Below the pieces are notes generated by a model. That model was given only the letters and a program-made list of their open reading frames with translations. It searched no databases and was not told where the DNA came from. Positions 11,146 to 25,580 of a stretch of 64,000 nt of DNA are shown piece by piece (position 1 is the first letter of the stretch; every line of letters begins with the position of its first letter). This DNA comes from Rotaria sp. Silwood1 (lineage: Eukaryota > Rotifera > Eurotatoria > Philodinida > Philodinidae). Where the stretch lies: assembly GCA_905250075.1 (NCBI GenBank), contig CAJNOP010000019.1:1665743-1729742 (forward strand). The letters run 5' to 3'. The position numbers and the translations under genes were made by a program.

Positions 11146-12063
11146 TCAAAATAAACTGTTGGCAATGTTCAATTTACCTTCGAATGGAGGTTCCAGTAGT
11201 GGTCTCTCTGGTATCATTTGTTTTAAGTGAATGATGTGCAGATCAGGCGCTGGATTTAAAAGTGATTGTACTTCCATAAATGTTCCCGGTAACAATAAAA
11301 TTTCCTCCTCATCTTCAAAATATGAATGAGCACGTATATTCTTGCCATTTAATACTTCGATGGAAAATAGTGTCCTCTCTCCTGTTGTACCCAAATAGAG
11401 ATCATTTTCTAATACGGTTAATGATTTTGTGGTAGATGAAAAAGCCCACCACGTAATTTGAGCACCTTTCGGAAATTCATTCGTAGCATTCTTTCGTACA
11501 CCACGCCATACGACCTGTGCTGTTGAACATGGTACTTTAACCAAGGCAGTAAGAAAAAGTTTAAGATATTTGAACCACGGTTGTAATTCCTCTTGATCAC
11601 CTTTTTTAAGAGCATGATTAAGATAAGAATAAAAACTTCTATCTGCATTATTCCACTCCATTGTATAGAGATAAATTGAAGCTGATTCATCACGAGTCAG
11701 TTCATCGGGCGGATCATCTGGAGTATGTGCTAAAGCCATTGAAACATATGTGAGCATATCAGGAATAATGAATGTTAACGGTACGCATGCTTCAGTAAGC
11801 GGAAGTATTGGTTCTTGAGCATAGCCGATGAAAGGGCATAGCATTGCTCGATCATTAGAATCTTTCATTAGTAGGCGAGAGTTTCTACGTCGAAGTTGAA
11901 GATGGTTGTTGTTCATTATTTTCTCGTGTCTACCGTTTTCAAACAACTTCTTAAGTTTATACATTATGCTGAAGATAGTTTTGTTATCTAAAACAAGAAA
12001 AATGTAGAAACTAGCAAATAGATTGATACTTATTGGAAGAGTGTTACGACAATTTAGAACCAA
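11146..12063 (-). CDS. NAD:arginine mono-ADP-ribosyltransferase (ART family)
   Basis: The ORF shows the R-S-E signature of arginine-specific mono-ADP-ribosyltransferases in the right order: the NAD-binding Arg in VVWRGVRK, the Ser-Ser-Thr core in ITWWAFSSTTKS, and the ARTT-loop glutamates in EDEEEILLLPGT. These enzymes transfer ADP-ribose from NAD to arginine of target proteins. No signal peptide or membrane anchor is evident, so the cellular site is open. The family is strongly expanded in bdelloids, to my knowledge. The 5' end is uncertain: a TTTTAG acceptor near 11989 suggests that translated sequence upstream of residue 26 is intronic, so either Met34 (11964) or an unseen upstream exon supplies the start. 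The stop at 11146 is clear. The gene stands alone between repeat-rich spacers. Confidence 0.8.
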   Translation of the reverse strand: MVLNCRNTLPISINLFASFYIFLVLDNKTIFSIMYKLKKLFENGRHEKIMNNNHLQLRRRNSRLLMKDSNDRAMLCPFIGYAQEPILPLTEACVPLTFIIPDMLTYVSMALAHTPDDPPDELTRDESASIYLYTMEWNNADRSFYSYLNHALKKGDQEELQPWFKYLKLFLTALVKVPCSTAQVVWRGVRKNATNEFPKGAQITWWAFSSTTKSLTVLENDLYLGTTGERTLFSIEVLNGKNIRAHSYFEDEEEILLLPGTFMEVQSLLNPAPDLHIIHLKQMIPERPLLEPPFEGKLNIANSLF

Positions 12064-15000
12064 TTCAGTGCTATTGTGCTGTACTCAAATATGATTAACT
12101 TAATCGCGAAATGACATAATTTAAGAGTAATTTAATAAAGTGCTGCCACTTTATCTTCTTCAACTCTTCTTGATGTACACAAATTAATGTTCTTGCTTTT
12201 AGGAAAAAGTGGATTTCATCAGATCTGTTTGAAGCAATGCGTAAAAACCACCCTATGCAGCACAAAAACTCTTGAAATCGATGCAATATAGAAGCAATAG
12301 TTCTGACCGATATGTCTTTCAAATTGTCCGATGACTTCGGTCTTTTTCTTGTCCTTAAGAAGAAGAATTTAGACGATTACCACCTTAAAAATTCGAACAA
12401 AATCACACTGGAAATACTGCGTCTGAACGCCATCAATATTTGAAGCTTTTCTGACAGAACCGATCGGTACATCTGCACTATCATCGGTACCAATAGTTAT
12501 CTAATGTTATCGAGGGTTTAGGTGTGAGTTAAAATGAGATGTCTACATCCACACCATATGTTATATAAATAAATGAGTACGTAGAGAAATAAATAAATAA
12601 ACGTTATGCGATAGAATTTTTTATTTGTTATTATGTACAGTACAGTGAATATTCCTAATAAGAACAACTTATTCGGAGAAGGAAAAATTTTGGTTTTTTC
12701 AGACAGTGTTGAGGAAAATGAGAAACTTTTTATATTATTGACTAGAGAAAAGCCTGTTGAATCGAATGATCAAAAAATTATTCAATTATGTGGAAAATTA
12801 ATTTAGTAATTAGTAATAGTTAGCGGGTAGTTGAATTGGTTCTTACCAGAAACACTGTTTCTAATTCGAACAGCAACGAAAAAAGGTCTTCCTAATAAAA
12901 ACAATCTACGCAAGATACATAGAATATTTAATATTTTTAGTAGATGAACTTTTTCCTATCTGAACTCGAGAATTTCCTAGCGTTTACGTCACAAAAACTG
13001 TTCCTTAACCGATGATGCATTCATTTCCAATGATTTAAGATAAACGGAGTTTTTTCTTTTTTAGCAGTGACATTAATTCAAAATTACGCTATTACTAATA
13101 TATGATAAATTGTAATAATTCAATTGTAATGTCACGTCGATCAAAATTATAAAAACTTGTATTTTCTTCTTGATCTACTTACCCAAGCATGTACGTATAT
13201 TATAGGAAACATCAAATTTTAAGTAAAAATAAACTTACAATAGAAGGTTGTGCACTGTAAGAAAAAGAGATTGACCATAGTCGGATCAATTGAATGCTCT
13301 CTCACTTCTCAACTAATTAATTTAAAATATGAGTTTCGCATAGCGTGCACACACCGAGATGTTAGAATTTCAAGATACTTACTCTGTCATGTGTTTATAC
13401 TACAAAATTGTAGCAGCATATTTTTTCTTTTCTCGTCACGGTTGGATAGGTCAAGACGAGTTACAAAAGAAAAAACGATATCATGCATATTAAAAACCAG
13501 TTTTATAACAATTAGAAATGTGTGTTTATTACCCATATATTTATCTGTAATGTTTTCTTGGACTCCATTAAATTGGTTGTTAGTAGGTGTGATATTATTT
13601 TTCTTATGAAACTCGTTTTCGTCTATTCAACCATGACGAAAAAGAGAAAAAAAAATAAATGCTGCTGCAGTTTTGTAAGGTGAGCACGTGACAGAGTAAA
13701 TATCATAAAATTTGAATATTTTGATTTGTGTACACTATGCGCAGCGCATACATTAAATTAGTTAGTTTGGTAGTGAGAGCATTCATTTGATCGAAATGTG
13801 ATCAATTTCTTCGTCTTATCAAACACAATCTTCCGTTGTTCGACAAGTTTGGTTTTTAATCAGGCAACAAACTACGAAAAGATATTTTTTGACTTAAAAA
13901 TAAATTCTCATTCTCATTTTCATTAACAGAACCTACTACGTATATGTTTCTTTTAAGTAGATACAGTATGCATCTTCACTCGTTCATTTTCTAATATGTG
14001 TACAAATAACTTCTGTACTGTCATCAAGAAAAGATCTTCGAAAAATATCTTTATGAGTGTTGCGTAGAATATAACTCAGTAAAACTTAACAACATAATAC
14101 ATACATACTTTTTAATATTATCTATCAACTAAGTTACATGTGAACACAGTTTAACATCGATTAAAAAATACTATGCAAATAAACATAAGTTTAAAGATTC
14201 TTTTTTTTTATCAGAGCCTACTCAGCCAATTGAACTTCAATCGGATACATTGCGAACTCTACAACTTTCGAAAATGCAATCAAACTTCAATGAAAGTTTT
14301 CCGTAGCTTACATTAGTTGTATCACTGTCTAATATTCAACACAGCAAAGATAATCAAAAAATATCTGATTTATTTGACATAATGATAACAAAGAAAAACT
14401 TTATATTATTCAATAATCGAAATTTTGAGTTGTTCGTTATAAGATGAAAAGTCTCTTGAATAATAGAATGCTAATAAAACAAGATATCACATTTGATCAC
14501 AGTTAACTTATAAATATGTATGTGTTTCTATTATAAGTTTACCATCAGAAAGAATGTTTTGCACAACAGGTCGTTTAACTTACAACAGACGTTCAAGACT
14601 GACACTTGAGAATGCGGATGTATTTTTATTCTTGAATGAAAAACAGCATAAAAACTGGTTTTGTGCCGGATATATTTCAGAACGTACTCATTATTTTCTC
14701 GTTCTTTATTGCTTGTGTACCCGATGAACTTGACATATACAATAGTGTGAAATTCAGAATAAAGTTAGTAGTTTGATAAAACTTAGCCGAAACACCCACA
14801 CTCAATTATCTATCAAACGAGAAAGTCTTTTGAATAAAATTTTTGTTAACTGGCAATTACATATTTTTGTAAGTGGCCTTTGAATCTGGAACGATGCGCA
14901 TTGTTTTCCAAACTTTTTTAACACCTTCGTCATCAACAATGCTAGTATGTTCATGACCCTGCACATAATAAAGTGATTCATAGATATCAATAGTTTTCTT

Positions 15001-16160
15001 TTGATTCAATACAATCAATAATATCAACACCAGTAGTTTTAATTAAAATGAAATCTTATTCTATCCAATGTATCAATTTTGAAGAATACAAACCAGATGC
15101 TCGGCTCTTAGACCGAAATAAACATTTTACAGTTTCATTATAAATACTTTGTTTTTGAATACTTTTTTTCTCAAAACTTTTCACTTAGGGAATTAATATG
15201 TTTCTCTAATTTGTTATAATAAAACAGTTTCTCGTGGTCGATTCGGACGGTTGTAGAATCTGATTTAGACCTTTTTTTTATTAGATGTCACACACTTATC
15301 AAAATTGATATTGCTTATTGACAAGATTCCTATGACTAAAATTTTCTTTTATTTTATGCCACTTCACTTTTAGTAAAACACATTACTGTATGAATTTATT
15401 TCTAGCTGAATCTTAGCTTGGCTCTCCAACATATATCTAGGCCGTAGATGATACTATTACTCATTTATCGTGCAGCTGATATCTGTATGACACAACGGTA
15501 AGTATAGGAAAAACAATAATAACTTTTGACTAGTAATTTATCGACAGTACGATAATGTAGACTTATACAAAACGACTAAAAGTGACTATAATAGCCAGTG
15601 TTTTGACTCAACTAAGTATAGAAAGTATTACAATTTTGACGAATTAGTTATAAAATAAGTTTTCGTTGTCTAAATTCAATTAATCCTATCATTACTTCAA
15701 TGATAAAATGCACAAAAAATGTCAATGCAAAATATGAAGATTTTTAATATTAGTTATATAAACCTTTTCACTTTCATTGAAAACTAGTTTTAAGAAATCA
15801 AAGATTGTTCGACGATTTCGAACAAGTATTTCACGAAAAATCAATTAATACTGAACACTAGCGACATCTACTATCATCTTTTTTTGTTTTTATTTATTTT
15901 AAAATAAATAATTTTATTAATAGATACAAAAGAAAATTTTCAATCGATGTTTATCGAAGAATAATAAATGCATATTGATTGGTGATTTCACCATCTGTTA
16001 ATAATGCATTACGAACCGAAAGAGTATTATATTAAATCGAATTGTTTATTTCGAATATTGTTCATGAGTATTCATAATGATAAACTATTGAAATTAACAG
16101 TTTTTTTAGATTTTTTTTTCTTTTGTGTGATCTCTTCATTTCTTTTTGTTCACTTTTAAA
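12064..16160. other. Intergenic region with no clear gene
   Basis: About 4.1 kb of AT-rich DNA. Several 60-120 codon ORFs occur (for example 13250-13609 plus and 12095-12322 minus), but they lack domains and splice context. One possible orphan terminal exon sits at 14857-14958 and is listed separately. Confidence 0.5.
14857..14958 (-). pseudogene. Possible orphan terminal exon
   Basis: After a TATTATGTGCAG acceptor, 34 codons read GHEHTSIVDDEGVKKVWKTM and about 13 more residues to a TAA stop. The composition is coding-like, unlike the flanking AT-rich DNA. No upstream exon can be joined: the only neighbouring open stretch (to about 15042) is in another frame and has no start. It may be a gene relic. 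I do not recognise the family. Confidence 0.25.
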
Positions 16161-19026
<2,866 letters not shown>

Positions 19027-19773
19027 ATTGAATTTGATTGCATCGATTCGATTTCTTTTCCTTTCATTATTTTTTTTTTTTTTTGTAAATAACCTATGTA
19101 ATTTTTTCCTCTGTACTCTTGTTCGTGACTTTAGTGTTTGTTTTTTTTTTCTTTGTTCGATTGTATTCATATACACATTTAAACTTTAATTTAAAAAAAA
19201 ATGAATACAATATTGATTTCTTTTCAATAACAACGAATTTGCAAATAAGTATGAAAATAATCAACAAAAAAAACACCTTTGAATATTATCGAGATAGATT
19301 TCACCGATGAAAAAATGATTTATAAACATTAAGAAATGTAACGCATGTTTCAAAATCAATAGTTTTTTTCAGTACTTAATCAATATTTCTATCATGTTTC
19401 ATAGATAAAATCTTTACAAATCTATGCAAAGCATTTTGACATATAGAAAATTATCTTGAAAAATTTTAAGCTGTCGATAGTAATTAGCTTTTAAATATAA
19501 AAAAATGTCGTTTGAAATGGATATCAGTGAATACATGATAATGTTTCTGATAGGATGAAGTGTAACAGTTGAAGTTTCTATTCTGGTCCTTTATTTTTAT
19601 AACAAAATAAAATTTACATTGAATTCTTCTAAACTTCAGATAAACAAAATATTTGATTGTAAAAAGTTAGTCGAAAACACATGAATATTAAGAAAGATCT
19701 TTTCAATAGTTTCAGAATTCCTTGTTAGGCTTTTTTTTTAATCTAGAACGCCTCACAGCTAAGATGAAGGAAA

Positions 19774-20400
19774 CAGAGGTTCAAACAGGCGATTGGGGCC
19801 TGTCTGTCGTGTGTTTTTCTAAACTTTCAATAGAAAACTTCATTTTTTCAGTAGAAAGTGCAGATATCAAAATATAATATGGAGAATTTTTGTATCAGTT
19901 TGATTCAGCACAATAAGGACTATTAATAAATTATAATTACATTGTTCATTGTCCATTTATTTACTTAGTTCATTTATCTATTTCGGTAGGCTACTGATCA
20001 CACTTTTTAATTGGTTGTTATTAAGATTTTATATAAAACATTTATGAAGTTTTATGTTTCTGATTCATATTTATATTTTCGTAATGCAGTCGGACATAAT
20101 AAGTCCTCTTCAACTAGCTCGTCAAATTCAGTAAAAAGATTTTTACTTAAAAACAGCTTTTTCTAAATGTTGAAAGCTTCCTTTTTGTTTTTACTCAATA
20201 GATCTTTCACTTAATCATGTTATTTTGATATCAGCAACTTTCTTGTTTTCTTATCAAGAGACAGTTCTCTACTTCTACTCAATTATTATTCTAATATTAG
20301 TATGCAAAAAAAAGTACACAGATCTAAACAGGCAGGCCGAATAAAAAACGACAGGTAGGCAGATCAAGCCCACAAAAAGTAAGCCTGTTTTGGACCTCTG
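19774..20400. mobile_element. hAT-like MITE with CAGAGGT terminal inverted repeats
   Basis: The left end CAGAGGTTCAAACAGGC (from 19774) matches the reverse complement of the right end, CAGAGGTCCAAAACAGGC (to 20400). Both ends carry further AGGC/CCTGTC-type subterminal words. A CAGRGGT start is typical of hAT-superfamily termini. The 627 bp element has no transposase ORF. I see no clear 8 bp target duplication, so the exact ends may be off by a few bases. Confidence 0.6.
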
Positions 20401-20703
20401 ATTCATGCTACAGTCGATAATGTTTCATAATTAGCTTCTATATTCAAACGTTTTGTACAAATTTTAAGTGTATTCAACGAAAAATCTTTTACAAAAAGAA
20501 AACAATTCTCGACAATAGAAAATGACACAAATTAGTATATAGTCATGTTGAAGAATCAACTTTACTATAATCTTCATCTATGACAACTATATTTTTCATT
20601 ATATTAAAATCGACAATCTAGATTGTTTCGATGAACATTTCTATATCTTTTCAAGCTTTGAAAAGCTATTTTAATCAAAAAAAAACGATTATTCAACTGT
20701 AAA

Positions 20704-20955
20704 TCAAATCATTTCAATTTCTTTTTTTCTTTCATTATTAAAATTGCTTATACAAATACCTAAATGAATATACAGCGGCAATGAGATGACTAAAATAAAG
20801 AACATTATGTTCATAATTTCATTATCACGACATGCTGCCATATTGTACCAGCGGTATCTTGTTAAAAATGTGATAACAACTATACAATAAAAGAAATAGA
20901 GAAAGTGAAATGTGTGATACATGATATTGGTTGGATGAAAAAGGGTGTATAACAC
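20704..20955 (-). CDS. Possible small two-TM protein
   Basis: An 83-codon ORF with two hydrophobic segments (residues about 15-31 and 49-69) separated by a polar loop, and a charged C-terminus ending in KKEIEMI. It stands alone and matches no family that I recognise. Chance hydrophobic ORFs are common in T-rich DNA, so support is weak. Confidence 0.2.
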   Translation of the reverse strand: MLYTLFHPTNIMYHTFHFLYFFYCIVVITFLTRYRWYNMAACRDNEIMNIMFFILVISLPLYIHLGICISNFNNERKKEIEMI

Positions 20956-21952
20956 AAGAGATTTCTCTCATCAAGTACATACATATATTTTAATATCACG
21001 TGATAATAAATAATTCAAATCTTAATTTATTTCTGAATTAATATATGACAAGTTGTTATTTAAATCGTTTACATACAAAAACAATACAATTTTAGGTTTC
21101 TTGTAAAAGAATTAATCTAATTTTATATGTGAAATATTTTTTCTAAATAAATCTTAATCAACGTTATCAAACAAGCTTAACAAAATGAATATCGTATCAA
21201 TCAGTTCTACTTCATCTAAACCATAACCATACCTATTTCCCAGAATGACTAGAAATACAAATGAAGAAATGTCTAAATATTTAATCTGATATTATATCAT
21301 CTATAGACAATAACAATTATTATTATTCGTTTATATTTTGTTGATAAATCTTCAAAACTAAAAAGAAACAAAAAAAATGAGAGCAAATAGATTTATTTAT
21401 TCTTTTTTTTTTTTGGATCTTCAATTTCGCTCGAGATGAAAGTAAATCACAGAAAATGAAAAAAAGCTGATAATGGAAAATAGAAATCAATATTTCCTAT
21501 ACAAAAAAAAAAAGGAACGTTCAAATGTTATTCACACTTGACACGCGCAAGTATTCTTTTATTTCTGAATGAATCCGAGTGTAATTATCACTTTAGATGA
21601 ATGTTAACCTACTATGTTTTAATACCTTATTCGTTGTCTTTTTTTCTCTAAACAAAAAACTTTTCCTTAAAAATGCATATCATATAGTTTTAGAAGTAAG
21701 TTGCATGGGAAGTTATCTTAATTTTCCCGTGATAATTGATTAATTATCAAAAAGAAAAAGAAAAATAATCATGTAATCTTAGATTGTTTTTGTTTTTCAT
21801 TGGTTGTTTTTTCTTATTGGTCATTTTAATGTTTCTCTCTCTTTAATAAAGATTTTTTTTTTTTTTTTTTCTCATTATCGATCATCTTTCTTCTCTCACT
21901 CGATTAGCACCTGTTGCAGAGAAAGCGTGAACAGCATACCAATATTATAACT

Positions 21953-23710
21953 ATGTTAACGCCACTTGGTACTAAAGAAAATAATAATAAAACTTCAACA
22001 AATTATTATTATACACAACAACAACATTATTATTGTCCAATATCAATTAATAATGATTCAAATAATCTTCAACATTATTCTCCATCAATTTATGAAACAA
22101 ATCATTATTATACACAATCACAAGAATATTCACATCAACAAATTAATAATCATATTCATGAAGAAGATTCAAATAATCAAGTCTCATCTGCAGTTTATAT
22201 ACCAACTTATCATCGTCAACATTATTCACCTGAAGGACATGTTAATGAAATGTTATATTCACAAAAATCATCAAATCAATCAATAACATCAATGTATGAT
22301 TATAATTTACCATCAATTCCATCTCATCCATCAAATTCAATAATTCATCAACATTCAAATTATGTTCAATCATCTGTTGAACAAACAAATTCTAGTACAA
22401 GCAATAGTATGGATTATCCAACACCTTGTGTAAGTTCGAATAAGTAAATAATTCATTATCACCTTGTTTCCTAACGAGAAACACAAGCAACAATAGTTTT
22501 TACTTCACTATCATATCATCACACACTCAGCCTTCTTGTTTCATACGCAAGCAAGTTGGTAATGAATCATATTCATGCACGATACCAGCAACATCGCTTT
22601 CGAAAGAGTTCTTAGATTAAACATTTTTAATTGATTTTATTTTAAGTTACCATTAGATGGAACATGTCGATCCGGTTCTATTATTGTTGAACTAGTCAAT
22701 CGACCATTATGGTTAAAATTTGCTGAGCATACACTTGAAAATATTATTACAAAAAGTAAGTATATTAATTGAATTATTATAGTTTTTCAATCATTTTTAT
22801 TAATTTCTAGTTGGTCGTCGTATGTTTCCAACTCTTGAATTTAAAGTCTATGGATTAAAACCTGAAGCAACATATGATATGTATGTTGATATGGTTTTAG
22901 TAGATGTTAATCATTGGAAATATAATTCTGGTCAATGGATACCATCGGGACAAGCTGAAGAATGTCAAAAAACAAGTAAGAATAAAATAGAAAAATTATT
23001 TAAAACTATTTCATGTTATAATTTAAGATCATCGTTATTTACATCCTGATTCACCAAATAGTGGACTTCATTGGATGAAACATGAGAAAATTTCATTTTC
23101 TAAATTAAAATTAACAAATAATAAACAATTATCCATAAGTCACTCACAAAATCAAGTATAAGAATATATTGTTTGGTTTTTTTCTTTTGTGCATTATAAT
23201 TTTAGATGACAATTATTGTTAATTCAATGCATAAATATATGCCACGTTTGAATATTGTTGAAATTCATGATCATTCAATGGATCCAATATTATCATCAAA
23301 TAAAAATAGTTCATCAACAAAATATACATTTACATTTCCTGAAACACAATTTATTGCTGTAACAGCTTATCAAAATACTGATGTAAGTTATTATTTGAAT
23401 CAAATTTTGAATTAAAATTAATGAAAAAAAAAAAAAAAAAATTTCTATTAAAATAGATTACTCAATTAAAAATTGATTATAATCCATTTGCAAAAGGCTT
23501 TCGCAACAGTTCTGATGATCGGTATGTTTACTATTATTATTGTGTTTTAAATAATTGTATTTTGTGTTTTCTTTTATAAGAAATAATTACCATGGATATT
23601 CATATAGGTCTCCATCACCATCATATGATAATGAAAGTAATCTAGCAGTTGATTATTATAGAAATACATATGAAACTCAACAATCTTATAAAAAGAAACG
23701 ACATAATTAA
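21953..23710 (+). CDS. Tbr: T-box transcription factor, T-brain/Eomes subfamily
   Basis: Seven phase-consistent exons: 21953-22429, 22647-22755, 22811-22975, 23028-23155, 23206-23382, 23457-23521 and 23608-23710, giving 407 residues. I chose ATG 21953 (MLTPLGTK); the open frame continues upstream without another ATG. Residues 1-159 are low-complexity, rich in Tyr, Gln, Asn, Ser and His. The DNA-binding T-box (about 173-370) reads [83 protein letters not shown] and [16 protein letters not shown]. The NHWK/NHWR core, HPDSPN, and [28 protein letters not shown] are marks of T-brain/Eomes rather than Brachyury or Tbx1/2/6. It should be a nuclear developmental regulator. The C-terminal tail after the T-box is very short (about 35 residues), so the usual long activation region is missing. 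An AATAAA lies near 23802. Confidence 0.88.
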
Positions 23711-25580
23711 ATATATATTGTTAATCTACTTGCATTCTTCATTGCCCCGTTTATATGTGTATGTTTCTTGTGTTTTTCTTTTCATTTCAAATTTCATATT
23801 CGAATAAACTATTTTCAAGAGAAATTAAATATTGGATTTTATGTGATGATTAATTTCAGATCTATATATCAGAGTTAGTAGATTGATATTAGGATATTTC
23901 GAATTTTTAGTACAAAGATTAATATGATAAAGATATGATTAATTGTTTCATCATAATGGTTTGTTATGCTTTACAATTGGCGATATATCATAGTAAACTG
24001 ATCTTCTCAAGAGTAGAAGTATTTTGTTTGAAATTTCTTTTCTTCTGAATAGATTGATTGTACTACAAACTATAATGAGTTAAAAAAAAATAGTTCATAT
24101 TAAGTAATATATACGGATACATGTCGTTTGTTGTTTTTAAAAAAGAGTAATACATCTTTATTACTTTGTCTTTGTTCATTTATCAAGATGAACAAAAAAA
24201 AACTGAAGTAAAAAACGAAAATTAGACAAAAATGTTTTTTTATATTGTGGTCAATGCATCTTATTATTCTTAGACAGAGTAGTTGTATTTATGTTTCAGT
24301 ATCTAATTTTTGTTATTAATTCTATTGTTCTTGTCCATTAGACTAATTGAATAAATGAGAAGAAAACAGACACAAATTGCTATGATAGGCCTATAAAATC
24401 TATGACAAGCTAGTAACTAATTCAAATATCATTCTTTTTACAAATATAATGGTTTTTGATGTCTTTCCTGTTATATTTTATTCGAGATGAAACAACAGAA
24501 AAAGAACTTTTCTTTTTCAATTTTTGTTCTTCAAAAACTATTCGAACAATTAAAGATTAGTCCAAAAGGAATGTATTCTGAGCGACACTGTCTTTCAAGA
24601 GGATTAACTAAGCTAATTATGGTTAACATTTTATATTGTAGTGCTCTCAACCGTCAAAGTCAAAATATCGACAGGTCTTCATTAATACTAATTATCTTTC
24701 TCTTTACTCTTTTCGACATATCCGTGCCGTAGAATTCCGTGCGATAAAGAGAAAAATTTTATGTTGAAATCTACACAAATCACCGTATGACAGAGTGTAT
24801 GTAAAAATCAAAATATAACAAATAAACTTGTAGCACTAAATATAGCTTCAAGTCTGAATATATTCGTACTCTCATATAATCAGCAGCAACTGTAATCATT
24901 TAGTGGCGTCACTTTTTGAGACAATTTAAACAGTTACTCTTCTGAAATATGTGAATAGATAGTAGAGATTGACTCAAATCGATCTCATCTCTGATAGATA
25001 CTTAAAATAAAAAAGAAATTTACAAAGTATAAATCATATGTGAAAATATTTTATTTGTTTTGTATACTTTAAGGTATGGAATTCTTCAGTATTTCATTGT
25101 TGTTCAGTTGGTATAATAATAATAAAATTTCAACAAAAGTTATTTACTGCTATTTTAAATGAAGAAGAGAAATTTTCACTTTTATGTTCAAGTGTGCATT
25201 GTATTTCTTGAGGTTCTGTGTTTTCAGCTACTAGACTTTACCTCTTCAAAAAAATTGAAACATAATCGCAATGATTTTGTAAAGGTGAAGAAGAGGTCAA
25301 AGACGAAGTATGAACTGGTACATTTGTAGGGTGTGTGGGTCTTTTCCAGATTACTCGACACATCCACACTCATACTCACAGCCACATCCTCTGATCGGTA
25401 TTTAGATGCTTTTTACTGTTAAAAGAATATTTATTTCTATTTTAAAGATAGAACAAAAATGTTCGGCAAATGAATATATTTTTCTTCATGAAATATATGT
25501 TTAAGATAAAATAAATCTTCCATAAGATTACCATTTGAAGAAAGCAAATAATTTGTTTTTTTCTTTATTCTGTGGTGCTT
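23711..25580. other. Intergenic region between the T-box and NACHT genes
   Basis: No gene is visible. The stretch holds the T-box 3' UTR, a telomere-like TG/CA pair at 25325-25395, and the NACHT gene's 3' end with an AATAAA on the minus strand at about 25564-25569. The 81-codon ORF at 24487 lacks any coding signature. Confidence 0.5.
25325..25395. repeat. Telomere-like head-to-head TG/CA pair, third locus
   Basis: GTAGGGTGTGTGGGT on the plus strand is followed after about 20 bases by CACATCCACACTCATACTC and further CA-rich words, the opposite orientation of the same motif. It is shorter and more degenerate than the loci at 1836 and 6819, but has the same order and spacing. Confidence 0.5.

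Larger units (their letters stand above)
19027..21952. other. Intergenic region between SUGP1 and the T-box gene
   Basis: AT-rich DNA holding a hAT-like MITE (19774-20400) and one minus-strand ORF (20704-20955) with two hydrophobic stretches that could be a small membrane protein but has no family match or splice context. The last 300 bp before 21953 are T-rich, as expected for a 5' region; no specific promoter motif is claimed. Confidence 0.5.

Noticed and set aside
13250..13609. 119-codon plus-strand ORF as a membrane protein gene
   Set aside because: Hydrophobic residues come from T-rich DNA. It opens in AT-rich spacer with no domain or splice context.
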